This document shows positions 54,158 to 63,820 of a stretch of 64,000 nucleotides of DNA, one piece after another. Position 1 is the first letter of the stretch; each line of letters starts with the position of its first letter. This DNA comes from Rhodocyclaceae bacterium (GTDB lineage Bacteria; Pseudomonadota; Gammaproteobacteria; Burkholderiales; Rhodocyclaceae). The stretch is taken from positions 620,001-684,000 of the forward strand of contig JADJAS010000007.1 of NCBI GenBank assembly GCA_016704145.1. The letters run 5' to 3'. Under the pieces are notes generated by a model, which saw nothing but the letters and a program-made list of their open reading frames with translations, was not told where the DNA came from and did not search any database. The position numbers and the translations under genes are program-made.

Positions 54158-55506
54158 GCGTCCTCCTTTTCGGCGCGGCCGCGCAGGTCGGCCACGCGCC
54201 AGTCGAGCGCGGTGTCCTGCACGTAGCGCTTGCCCAGGCGCCAGGCGATCTCGGCGCGCGCCATCTCGACGCCCATGTAGAAGGCGTGGGCGCCGTCGCG
54301 CTCGAGGCCGAGGTGGGGGAAGACCTGATAGGGATCGGCGGCGCTCCAGAAGCCGTCGCGGTTGAAGACGTGCACGCCCTCGGCGCTGGTCTGGATGCGG
54401 AAGCTGGGGTCGCGCACGCGCGCGGCGACGGCGCGGATCTCCTCGAGGGCCTGCGGCCAGGGCCGCTTGTCGTGGACAGTCATCAGGCCGCCGCCGAAGC
54501 CGCGCGGCAGGGCGCCCTCTTCGCGCGCGGCGTGCATCAGGCGGCGTGCGAGGTCGGCCTCGCGCACGGCGGCGCAGGCGTGGCCGCTGACGCTGGTGGC
54601 GAGCACGGCGTCGATGCCGAGCTCCGAGGCGAGGCCGAACAGCAGCGCGTTGATGCCGCTGGTGTCGGCGTCGGTGAGCTCGGTGATGTTGCCGACGCCC
54701 ATCAGGATGGCGACGTCGGGGAACTGGCGGCGCAGGCGGCGGTAGCGGTACAGCGAATCGGCCAGGCCGAAGTGGATCGGCTCGAGGATGGGGTCGGCGA
54801 GGAAGGGCCGGCCGCGTTTCCGCATGGCGCGCACGGCGCGTTCTAGCGAGGCGTAGGAGCCACGCCGCGCCGGGATCAGCACCGGGATCGCCGCGCCTGC
54901 GTCGGCGACGTGCAGGGTGTGCTCGTTGAGCGACAGCAGGTAGTCGGCGCCGCAGCGCGTCGCGCGCCGGAGCTCGGACTCGTCGACCGAATCGACGCTG
55001 ACGGCGTGGCCGAGGCGCTTCAGCTCGGCGACGGCTTCCTCCAGGTGCGGGCAGGGCGTCTCCGGCAGGCAGCCGAGGTCGATGACGTCGGCGCCGTCGG
55101 CGGCCAGCTCGCGTGCGCGGCGGGCGATGGCTTCGACGGAGAGGCGCGGCGCGTCGACAATCTCGGCGAAGATTTTCACCGAATAGCGCGAAAGGTCACG
55201 GTTGCGTTTCTCTTCTCCGAAATGTTCCGGCAGGTCGGCAAGCTCCTCGGGGCCGCGCCGCACCGGCAGGCCCAGCCCGGCGGAGAGCGCCTCGAGGTCG
55301 CCGCGGCAGCGGCCCGACACCATGACGAAGTCGAAGCCGCGCGGCGGCGCCAGGCGACGGCGGATGAGATCGGCAGTCATCAGCGCCGCCACCTGCACGC
55401 CAAGCTGGCGTACCTCCCACTCGAAGCGGCCGGGCGCGAGGCGTTCCAGCATCGCGCGCAGGGCCGGCTCGGCCAGGCGCCCGGTCAGGAAGAGGATGCG
55501 CTGCAT
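54148..55506 (-). CDS. Dihydropteroate-synthase-like protein of the H4MPT pathway
   Basis: 452 residues. The N-terminal half starts MQRILFLTGRLAEPALRAMLERLAPGRFEWEVRQLGVQVAALM. From about residue 110 comes a pterin-binding TIM barrel (SVKIFAEIVDAPRLSVEAIARRARELAADGADVIDLGCLPETP, LADPILEPIHFGL, LMGVGNITELTDADTSG). It is the archaeal-type DHPS-like protein found in bacterial H4MPT clusters and probably couples the pterin to the beta-RFA unit made by MptG. By family and context. Confidence 0.83.
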   Translation of the reverse strand: MQRILFLTGRLAEPALRAMLERLAPGRFEWEVRQLGVQVAALMTADLIRRRLAPPRGFDFVMVSGRCRGDLEALSAGLGLPVRRGPEELADLPEHFGEEKRNRDLSRYSVKIFAEIVDAPRLSVEAIARRARELAADGADVIDLGCLPETPCPHLEEAVAELKRLGHAVSVDSVDESELRRATRCGADYLLSLNEHTLHVADAGAAIPVLIPARRGSYASLERAVRAMRKRGRPFLADPILEPIHFGLADSLYRYRRLRRQFPDVAILMGVGNITELTDADTSGINALLFGLASELGIDAVLATSVSGHACAAVREADLARRLMHAAREEGALPRGFGGGLMTVHDKRPWPQALEEIRAVAARVRDPSFRIQTSAEGVHVFNRDGFWSAADPYQVFPHLGLERDGAHAFYMGVEMARAEIAWRLGKRYVQDTALDWRVADLRGRAEKEDACP

Positions 55507-56118
55507 GCCTCCTCCCATTCGGCCAGCCGCGCGCGCAGCGCGGCGGCGAGCTCGGCCGGATTGGCGACGACGGTGGTGGCCTCGAAGCCGCGCAGGCGCT
55601 CGCTGTTGTCGAGGTCGACGCGGCGCGGGTAGAGCACGACGCGGCCGCCCGGCGCGTCGGTCACCACCACCGGCTCGGTGTCGCAGGCGAAGACGATGCA
55701 GGGAATGCGACACTTGCCGGCCTGCGCGACCATGTTGGTGGCCAGTGAGTCGGAAAGGCCGATGACGCACTTCGCCACGGTGTTGGAGGTGGCCGGCGCC
55801 AGCACCACGCTGTGGTAGCGGCCGCGGTAGAGCAGGCCCACCGGCACCGAGCTGTAGTTGGTCTCGCGCAGCAGGCGGCCGCCCGCACCCAGCGCCTGGC
55901 GCAACTGCCCGAGCGGCCAGCCATACATCGGCAGGATCTCCTCGGCGGCGCGGCTGAGGAAGAGGTCGACGGCGGGCAGCGCGAGGGCGATGTCGAGCGA
56001 CTCGCGCAGGAAGTGGCCAGAGCCGGTGAGTACCCAGGCGCAGCGTCGTTCGGCGGGCGGCGGGAAGTCGGCGCGCAGCAGGGCGGCGACTTCCTCCTCG
56101 GCGGTGAAATGCGCCTTG

Positions 56119-56126
<8 letters not shown>
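55485..56126 (-). CDS. Archaeoflavoprotein AfpA / dihydromethanopterin reductase-like flavoprotein
   Basis: 213 residues. A flavoprotein (HFCD) fold with VLTGSGHFLRESLDIALAL at the start, VVLAPATSNTVAKCVIGLSDSLATNMVAQAGK as flavin-binding loop, and CDTEPVVVTDAPGGRVVLYPRRVDLDN. In archaea DmrX/AfpA reduces dihydromethanopterin. Here it would give active H4MPT. It overlaps both neighbours (22 and 8 bases). Confidence 0.82.
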
Positions 56127-57438
<1,312 letters not shown>

Positions 57439-57442
57439 GCGA

Positions 57443-57931
57443 TCAGGCGCGGCGGCCGCGCTCGAGCTCGATGCCGACCTCGGCGCCCGGGAAGGGCGCC
57501 AGCTTGGTGAGCGTCAGGCGCAGCCAGGGCACGTCGAACTCGCGCTGCACGAGCAGCGCCATCGCCTCGGCCAGCGCCTCGACCAGCTCGAAATGGCGCG
57601 CCATCGATAGTTCGCGCAGGCGCGCCACCACCTCCGCATAGTCGACCGTGTCGCCGAGATGGTCGGTGCGACAGGCGAGCAGCGAGGCGGTTTCGAACTC
57701 GAGGTCGATCAGCAGCGGCTGCGGCTCGGCCTTCTCCCAGTCGTAGACGCCGATGCGCGCGTCCATGCGCAGGCGGCGCACGAACAGGCTGCTGCGCACG
57801 GACTGCGGCGCGGGATGGGCCAGCACTTCGCCGCGCGGCACATGGCCGGCGGCAAGGGTCAGCCAGGCGTTCGGATGCGGATGCGCGTAGCGCGGCTCCG
57901 GCAGGGCAAGAGCCAGGTCGTTTGGCTTCAT
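57443..57931 (-). CDS. folB: Dihydroneopterin aldolase family protein
   Basis: 162 residues. An N-terminal extension of about 45 residues is followed by SSLFVRRLRMDARIGVYDWEKAEPQPLLIDLEFETAS and DTVDYAEVVARLRELSMARHFELVEALAEAMALLV, the FolB fold with the catalytic-type residues at GVYDWEK and the ...LVEALAE helix. It would make the 6-hydroxymethyl pterin for folate and/or methanopterin. First gene of the leftward arm; a GGGGAG site precedes it. Confidence 0.85.
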   Translation of the reverse strand: MKPNDLALALPEPRYAHPHPNAWLTLAAGHVPRGEVLAHPAPQSVRSSLFVRRLRMDARIGVYDWEKAEPQPLLIDLEFETASLLACRTDHLGDTVDYAEVVARLRELSMARHFELVEALAEAMALLVQREFDVPWLRLTLTKLAPFPGAEVGIELERGRRA

Positions 57932-57983
57932 GCGGCGATCTCCCCGGTTGCGATGGGAGAAGACAAGCATGTCCCATGCCGCC

Positions 57984-57999
57984 TGCAAGATCGACGCCG
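57984..57999 (-). promoter_or_regulatory. Sigma-54 type -24/-12 promoter before folB
   Basis: On the minus strand GG, ten bases, GC occur in CGGCGTCGATCTTGCA, matching the -24/-12 spacing and the TTGCA -12 box. The start would fall near 57973, leaving a 42-base leader to folB with its ribosome site. A sigma-54 activator is the second gene of this operon. Upstream (58001-58039) are TGTTACA- and TGTCACA-type half-sites that could bind the activator. Confidence 0.5.
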
Positions 58000-58085
58000 A
58001 GTGTTACAGAACCTGAGCACCCTGCGCCCCAATGTCACACTTTTTGCGCGCCACATGTTGCGTCGCCGGGGGGGCTTGCCGAGCA

Positions 58086-60482
58086 CTACTTCGTCCCGTT
58101 CGAGACCGCCTGACCAGCGGACAGGGCGGCGCCCAAACCGGCTTCGGGCTGTCCCGCCACTTCTCCCTCGTCCTCGAAGAGGTCCTTGCCAAGGATCGGA
58201 CGCGCCGCATTGATCACCACCAAAATGCTGCTCACCGACATCGCCACGGCGGCGATCAGCGGGCTCAAGAGGCCGGCAGCCGCCAGCGGGATGGCGATGG
58301 CGTTGTAGGCGAGCGCCCAGCCCAGGTTCTGCCGGATGCGCCGGCGGGTGACGTCGATGAGGAGGAATGCCTCGAGTACCCGCTCGAGACGCTTGCCGGG
58401 GATGACGATGTCGGCGGCCTCGGCCGCCAGCGCGGTGGGCGCGCCAAAGGCGATGCCGAGGTCGGCCTCGGCCAGCGCCGGCGCGTCGTTGCTGCCGTCG
58501 CCGATCATGGCGACGCGCCCCTTTGCCTTGAGCTGGCGAATGACGGCGGTCTTGGCCTCCGGCGGTACGCCGGCATGGACTTCATCGACATGCTGGCGGT
58601 AGCCGTTGGGGTGCTCGGCACCGGTGAGCAGCACGATGCGGCAATGGCGGCGCAGCGACTCGACGACGCGGTCCCAGGCCGGTCGCGAACGGTCGCGCGT
58701 GAGGATGGCGCCCTCGGCGATGCCGTCCCAGCCGACATAGGACACCACGCTCTCGCCGTCGCGGCTCTGCTCGGCGCGGGCGGCAAGCGGCGCGGGGACT
58801 GCCCAGCCGAGCGTGGTGAACAGCGCGCGGCTGCCGACGGCGACGCGCTTGCCGCCAACCGAGGCGACAGCGCCGCGCCCCGGGTGAATCTCCACCTCGC
58901 CGGCGCTGCGGCCTGCGTCGAGTTGGGCGATGGCGCGTGCCACCGGATGCGGCGCGTGCCGCTCGACGGCGGCAGCGCGGGCGGCCATTTCAGCCGAGCC
59001 GATCACCTCGACCACCGCCATCTGGCCGCTCGACAGCGTGCCGGTCTTGTCGAGGGCGACGACGTCGACGCGCGGCGACTTCTCGAAGAGGCCGGCGCCA
59101 GTGACGACGATCCCGCGGCGCAGCGCGGCGCCGATCGCCGCGGCGGTGGTGAGCGGGATGGCCAGGCCGAAGGTGCACGGGCAGGAGACGATCAGCGTGG
59201 CGAGCGCGGCCAGCAGCGCCTTCTCCGCCCCCGCGCCGACGAGCAGGAAGCCCGTGCCGACCAGCACGGCAAGCACCAGCACGGCCGGCACGAAGCCGCG
59301 CGCGAGGCGGTCGACACGCCCCTGCAGGCCCGAACTGGCACTCTGCGTGTTCCAGAGGATGCGCGCCAGGCTGGCCATGCGACTTTCCACCTGCGGTCCG
59401 GTGTCGATCTCCAGGTTGCCTTCCAGCAGGCGGCTGCCGCCAAGCACCTTCTCGCCCTCGCCGCGCGCAACCGGGAAAGGCTCGCCGGTCATCAGCGACT
59501 CGTCCACCGCACCGCGCCCGGCGACGATGGCACCGTCGACCGGAACGGTCTCGCCCTGACGCACGAAGACGCGGTCGTGGGGCCGCACGTCGTCGAGCGG
59601 GCAGTCGAGATACTGGCCGCCACGCAGCACGCAGGCCCGCGGCGACCAGGCCTGCATGATGGCGCCGAGCGCCTCGGTGGCGCGCACGCGGGCGCCGTGC
59701 TCGAGATAGCGGCCGATGGTGACGACCATGACCAGGGTGCCGGCGACCTCGAAGTAGAGGTCGATGGAGCGGTTGAAAAGCTGGATGACGCTGTAACCGT
59801 AGGCCGGGAGGATGGCGAGGGCGAGCAGCATGTCCATGTTGGGCAGGCCGGCGCGCAGGCCGATCCAGGCGCCGCGCAGAATCGGCCAACCGACGAAGAA
59901 GACCAGGATCGTGGTCAGGAAGAAGAGGAAGATCGGCGCGGCCTCGAAGGCAAGCCGGTGCATCGCGCCGTAGTCCTCCGCCGTCAACCAGCCGCCATGG
60001 ATCGGATAGATGAAGATGACGGTCAGCATCATCACCAGCGAGGCAGCGGTGATGCCGGACACCAGACGCAGCAGGTCGAGCCCCTCTTCGGGTTCCGGCG
60101 CCGGCTCGCCGCGCAGCCGGGCGCGGTAGCCGTAGTGGCTGAGCAGCGGCGGCAGGTCGGCTTCCTTCACCCGCGTCGGGTCGTAGACGATGCGCGCGGT
60201 AGCGGTGGCGTAGCTGGAAGCGGCGGCGAGCACGCCGGGAATCTTCAGCGCCAGTTTCTCGGTGAGGAACTCGCAGGAAGCGCAGTGCATGCCGTCGATC
60301 CACAGAAAGGCCTCGCGGCCCTCGGGCGGTGGCAGCGTCTCGCGAAGACTGACTTTCCGGGCGGCAAGGACATCCTCGCCGAAGACGCGGTAAACCTCGC
60401 GGCAGCCGATGCAACAGAAGTCGTGACCGCCGTCGGAAACCGGCGGCTTCGGCAGGGGCAGACCACAAAGCTTGCAGGGCAT
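58086..60482 (-). CDS. Copper-type P1B ATPase
   Basis: 798 residues. An N-terminal cysteine region (C3, C6, CCIGC 23-27) is followed by a heavy-metal domain with GMHCASC (64-70), TGEP (332-335), the membrane metal site CPC (434-436), phosphorylation motif DKTGT (478-482), APHPVARAI and GDGSNDAPAL. The extra N-terminal Cys block and CPC resemble FixI/CcoI/CtpA ATPases that supply copper to heme-copper enzymes. CPC is followed by TFGLA instead of the usual ALGLA. It lies directly downstream of the heme-copper genes at 60542. Confidence 0.9.
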   Translation of the reverse strand: MPCKLCGLPLPKPPVSDGGHDFCCIGCREVYRVFGEDVLAARKVSLRETLPPPEGREAFLWIDGMHCASCEFLTEKLALKIPGVLAAASSYATATARIVYDPTRVKEADLPPLLSHYGYRARLRGEPAPEPEEGLDLLRLVSGITAASLVMMLTVIFIYPIHGGWLTAEDYGAMHRLAFEAAPIFLFFLTTILVFFVGWPILRGAWIGLRAGLPNMDMLLALAILPAYGYSVIQLFNRSIDLYFEVAGTLVMVVTIGRYLEHGARVRATEALGAIMQAWSPRACVLRGGQYLDCPLDDVRPHDRVFVRQGETVPVDGAIVAGRGAVDESLMTGEPFPVARGEGEKVLGGSRLLEGNLEIDTGPQVESRMASLARILWNTQSASSGLQGRVDRLARGFVPAVLVLAVLVGTGFLLVGAGAEKALLAALATLIVSCPCTFGLAIPLTTAAAIGAALRRGIVVTGAGLFEKSPRVDVVALDKTGTLSSGQMAVVEVIGSAEMAARAAAVERHAPHPVARAIAQLDAGRSAGEVEIHPGRGAVASVGGKRVAVGSRALFTTLGWAVPAPLAARAEQSRDGESVVSYVGWDGIAEGAILTRDRSRPAWDRVVESLRRHCRIVLLTGAEHPNGYRQHVDEVHAGVPPEAKTAVIRQLKAKGRVAMIGDGSNDAPALAEADLGIAFGAPTALAAEAADIVIPGKRLERVLEAFLLIDVTRRRIRQNLGWALAYNAIAIPLAAAGLLSPLIAAVAMSVSSILVVINAARPILGKDLFEDEGEVAGQPEAGLGAALSAGQAVSNGTK

Positions 60483-60541
60483 CCTTGGTACCAGAAAAAA
60501 GCGTCCGCATCGCTGCGGACGCTTCGTCTTGCCGAATCGTC

Positions 60542-62071
60542 CTAAGCCCGGGCCAGTTCGCCCATGGGTGCCGATATCTCACGCGACTTCATCATGTTAT
60601 AGAGATACACGACAAACGAGGCGCCGAGGATCAGGCCGAAGACCATGATCAGGTCGCCGTAAATCATCCAGCCTTCCTGGTTCCAGGCGGCGAACCGCCG
60701 CGGCATGCCGGCGGCGCCGCCCGCCAGCATGGTGATTGCCGCGCCAAAGGCGCCGACGGTAAACATCTTGACATACAGGGAGCCCAGCGCCGGATCGAGC
60801 TTGCGGCCCGTGAGCACCGGATAGTGATGGTAAAGAACACCCATCCACATCATGGACATCGCCAGGATGACCGTCATGAAATGGCCGCTCTGCCACATGG
60901 TGCCGTGCAGCTGGTAGGTCCAGACGATGTTGGAGGTGACGATGGCACTGGCGCCGTCGAGAATGTAGAGCGCCCAGCCGACCAGCACGGCGATGATGCC
61001 GGGCCCGGCCTTCAGACCGTGCTGCCAGATGGTGGCCAGGACGGTGAAGATGCTGATCGCGGCGCCCAGGCCGGTGCCCCAGCTCATGATGTTGCCCCAG
61101 TAGGACAATGCCGCCGGCTGGTTCGGGTAGAAGGTGATGAAATGATGCAGGCCCGAGGTGACAGACGTCACCAGCAGTATCCACAACGCCAGGTTGGCCA
61201 GTTTTTCGCTGTAGAGCTTGCGCGAGCCATCGGCGAGGTAGAGCGGCAGCGTGGCATACATCGCGCTCGACACCATCAAGGCCATCGCCTCCATCAGGTT
61301 GTGGGCGAATAGGTAGAAGGCGTATTGGAATACCACCGGCTCGGCCGCCCAGGCGGCGAGCGACATCGGGAGGATCTTGTACAGCGCCAGCAGCAGCGTC
61401 GTGCCCACCACCACCAGCGGCAGACCCGTCAATATCAGGGTCACGGCGGCGAGCAGCATGCCCAGCATGCCCGGATCGTTGAGCGAACGCTCGGAGAGGA
61501 CGAGCTCCGCGCGCTTCTTGCCGAAGAACATCATCTTGAGCACCAACAGCGGGTACCAGAGAATCATGCAGGACAGCACCAGATAGATGCCGGTGAAGCC
61601 GACGATCACCGATTCCATGCTCCAGACGCCCATCTGCGCGCCAACCAGGGGCAGCGGAAACATCACTACCACGCTGACCTTGAGGCCCATGAGGACGGCA
61701 ACGGTCAAGATGGCGGCGCCGAGGTTCATCGACAGCCAGGACAGCGCCGGCAGCCAGCCGGTGACCGCCTTGCCGACGCAACCGCCGGAGCGGTGCAGAC
61801 CGACGCCCATCATGAGCTGGAAGGAGAAGGGAAAAGTTAGCGCCGCGCCGTGCAGCGTCAGGGTGGTATAGAAGTGGTCGGTACTCAGGTCGAAAATCTG
61901 GGTCGTCGGCATGACCAGGCCGAGCAGGCCTGCCACGACGAGCCAGACGAAGGAACTCATGATCATCAGCGCCGGCCAGGCGTTGATCTCCTCCAGGCCG
62001 GTGCTCCGGTCGACGCTGAAAATCTTGCCGAAGATCGGCGTGCCGTTAACGATTGTGCTGGCGATACTCAT
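60542..62071 (-). CDS. Heme-copper superfamily subunit I, probable sNOR-type nitric oxide reductase (NorS-like)
   Basis: 509 residues, about 13-14 helices. Heme/metal His residues are H74 (TLHGAAL), H257 (FAHNLMEAM), H309/H310 (SGLHHF), H389 and H397 (LHGTMWQSGHFMT). The helix-VI motif is HxxxE (H257, E261), not the HxxxY of O2-reducing oxidases whose Tyr is cross-linked; HxxxE is seen in NO reductases. The second His of the usual HFH is Met399. With a CuA subunit next to it this fits the CuA-containing sNOR group known from nitrifiers. NO reduction is inferred from the motifs. Confidence 0.8.
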   Translation of the reverse strand: MSIASTIVNGTPIFGKIFSVDRSTGLEEINAWPALMIMSSFVWLVVAGLLGLVMPTTQIFDLSTDHFYTTLTLHGAALTFPFSFQLMMGVGLHRSGGCVGKAVTGWLPALSWLSMNLGAAILTVAVLMGLKVSVVVMFPLPLVGAQMGVWSMESVIVGFTGIYLVLSCMILWYPLLVLKMMFFGKKRAELVLSERSLNDPGMLGMLLAAVTLILTGLPLVVVGTTLLLALYKILPMSLAAWAAEPVVFQYAFYLFAHNLMEAMALMVSSAMYATLPLYLADGSRKLYSEKLANLALWILLVTSVTSGLHHFITFYPNQPAALSYWGNIMSWGTGLGAAISIFTVLATIWQHGLKAGPGIIAVLVGWALYILDGASAIVTSNIVWTYQLHGTMWQSGHFMTVILAMSMMWMGVLYHHYPVLTGRKLDPALGSLYVKMFTVGAFGAAITMLAGGAAGMPRRFAAWNQEGWMIYGDLIMVFGLILGASFVVYLYNMMKSREISAPMGELARA

Positions 62072-62099
62072 TTCGGGTCTCCTCCTCGGGGCGGGGCGC

Positions 62100-62675
62100 T
62101 CAGTGGCTCTTGACGACGGTCAGTTCGTCCTGCATCGCGTGATGGGCGATGCCGCAGTACTCCAGGCAGCGCACCTTGTACTTGCCCGGTTCCGTGAACG
62201 TATAGACGACCGACGTGGGCTTGGCGGTGTTCGGCATCATCAGCATCGTGAACAGCACCCGGCCGTCCGGGTGATAGACGGCGAAACCGTGCTGGGTATC
62301 GCTCGCCCGGCCGGAAAATCGTACCGGCTTGCCGGCCTCGATCTGGCGGTTGGAGATATCGTAGGACCAGGACTTCGCCGTGAAGTCGACCTGTACCTCG
62401 GGCTCGCCGTTGACCGAGGCGGAGGCCGCGGCCCAGGGGATGTATTTCAGGCTGGCAAGATTGGCGATGACGAAGAAGATGAACGCAAACGTCAGCCAGA
62501 TGCCCTCCAAGGGTGCAAACTCACTGGGTTGCAATCCGGTCGGTCCCGTATCGACCAGGCTCTTCCTGCGGATGACCCAGTATGCCATCAGGGCAAACGG
62601 AACGAACATGAACATGGTCGCCCAGAACGCGCCCCAGCCGGTATATACGTAGTCCAACATGCGCAAGTCCAACAT
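62100..62675 (-). CDS. Heme-copper enzyme subunit II with CuA site (NorY-like)
   Basis: 191 residues. Two N-terminal membrane helices (WATMFMFVPFALMAYWVI, GIWLTFAFIFFVIANLASL) are followed by a cupredoxin domain. It ends with the CuA ligands KVRCLEYCGIAHHAMQ (CxxxC..H..M) and an earlier His in ASDTQHGFAVY. It takes electrons from cytochrome c. It lies 28 bases upstream of the subunit I gene with the same direction. GACAATTGTC, a palindrome, overlaps the space between the ribosome site and start. Confidence 0.88.
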   Translation of the reverse strand: MLDLRMLDYVYTGWGAFWATMFMFVPFALMAYWVIRRKSLVDTGPTGLQPSEFAPLEGIWLTFAFIFFVIANLASLKYIPWAAASASVNGEPEVQVDFTAKSWSYDISNRQIEAGKPVRFSGRASDTQHGFAVYHPDGRVLFTMLMMPNTAKPTSVVYTFTEPGKYKVRCLEYCGIAHHAMQDELTVVKSH

Positions 62676-62705
62676 GACAATTGTCTCCTCCTCTGATTTA
62701 TCGGC

Positions 62706-62768
62706 GCGGCCGGACTGCCCGGCCGCTCTTGGGGTGAACGAACGATAGGCCCCGCCTTCGGGAGGGGC
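62706..62768. promoter_or_regulatory. Two hairpins in the divergent gap before the CuA-subunit gene
   Basis: GCGGCCGG/CCGGCCGC (8-bp stem, 62706-62726) and GCCCC/GGGGC with an inner CC/GG (62749-62768) lie in the 206-base region between the CuA subunit and ctaB. They would be in the leader of the leftward transcript and may act in attenuation or stability. I see no clear FNR/NnrR box. Confidence 0.3.
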
Positions 62769-62881
62769 AATCAGGATGTTTACTTAGACGGACTGAGGAT
62801 GTTCCCGATTGAACGAAGCCGCGGCCGGACTAGACTGACCAGGCCTGTTCCCAGCCTTCAAGACCAAGGAGGTCGCTATTC

Positions 62882-63778
62882 ATGGCCGGAACCATACTGA
62901 CATTACCGCGCGGCCCGACCGAGCGCCTGTGCCGTTACTGGCGCCTGACCAAGCCGCGGGTGAACACCCTGATCGTGTTCTGCGCCGTCATCGGCATGTT
63001 CCTCGCCGCGCCGGGCATGGTGCCGCTACAGGCGCTGTTCGCCGGCACGCTCGGCATCGCCCTTGTCGCCGGCGCCGCCGCGGCGGTGAACTGTCTCATT
63101 GAGCGAGAGATCGACGCGGCGATGGCGCGCACGCGCGGCCGGCCATTACCGAGCGGCGAGCTGAATTCGCTGGAAACCCTGCTTTTCTCCGGACTGATCG
63201 GCGGCGCCGGTCTCTTGCTGCTGAACGTCTTCGTCAACCCCTTCACCATGTGGCTGACGCTGGCGACCTTCGTCGGCTACGCCATCGTCTACACGGTGAT
63301 CCTGAAACCGCGCACCCCGCAGAACATCGTCATCGGCGGCGCCTCGGGCGCCATGCCGCCAGTCCTTGGCTGGGCGGCCGTCACCGGCCAGGCGCCCGGC
63401 GAAGCCTGGCTGCTGTTCCTCGTTATCTTCATGTGGACACCGCCGCACTTCTGGTCGCTGGCGCTCTATCGCTCCCAAGAGTATGCCAACGCCGGGCTGC
63501 CGATGCTGCCCGTGGTGCGCGGGCGCCAATACACCGAGCGCTGCATCTTCGCCTACACCGTCGGCCTGGCGGCGGTGACGCTGATGCCGTTCGCTATCGG
63601 CATGAGCGGCTGGCCATACCTGCTGGCCGCCATCATCCTCGACGCGATATTCATCGCCCATGCCTGGCGTATCCTGCGCCAGCACGAAGATCGCGCGGCG
63701 CGGGCCACCTTTCGCTGGTCGATCACCTATCTATTCCTGCTCTTCGCCGCGCTGCTGGCGGATCATTACCTGAAGTAG
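62882..63778 (+). CDS. ctaB: Protoheme IX farnesyltransferase (heme O synthase)
   Basis: 298 residues, about nine helices, start preceded by AAGGAGG. UbiA-type prenyltransferase with NCLIEREIDAAMARTRGRPLPSG (the NxxxDxxxD-like site with the typical TxxRPLPSG) and WTPPHFWSLALYRSQEYANAGLPMLPVVRG. It makes heme O for heme-copper enzymes. Divergent from the CuA/subunit I pair, which it may serve. Confidence 0.93.
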   Translation: MAGTILTLPRGPTERLCRYWRLTKPRVNTLIVFCAVIGMFLAAPGMVPLQALFAGTLGIALVAGAAAAVNCLIEREIDAAMARTRGRPLPSGELNSLETLLFSGLIGGAGLLLLNVFVNPFTMWLTLATFVGYAIVYTVILKPRTPQNIVIGGASGAMPPVLGWAAVTGQAPGEAWLLFLVIFMWTPPHFWSLALYRSQEYANAGLPMLPVVRGRQYTERCIFAYTVGLAAVTLMPFAIGMSGWPYLLAAIILDAIFIAHAWRILRQHEDRAARATFRWSITYLFLLFAALLADHYLK

Positions 63779-63779
63779 C

Positions 63780-63806
63780 GAGAGTCAGGCGTGGCGGCAC
63801 GCCGGC
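63780..63806 (+). repeat. Dispersed motif copy after ctaB
   Basis: GAGAGTCAG, then GCGTGGCGGCACGCCGGCG, starts 2 bases after the ctaB stop codon, in the convergent gap before the FixJ-type gene. The following GC-rich inverted stretch may end both genes. Confidence 0.75.
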
Positions 63807-63820
63807 GCCGGGCTCCCACC

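Noticed and set aside
58032..60545. Rightward open frame of 837 codons opposite the P-type ATPase
   Set aside because: High-GC shadow; the ATPase on the minus strand has CPC, DKTGT and GDGSNDAP motifs in the right order.
61831..61855. GAAAAGTTAG followed by CGCCGCGCCG in the subunit I gene, a possible further copy of the dispersed motif
   Set aside because: It has a core mismatch and a poor 3' half, and it falls in the strongly conserved TLHGAALTF peptide, so the match may be chance.
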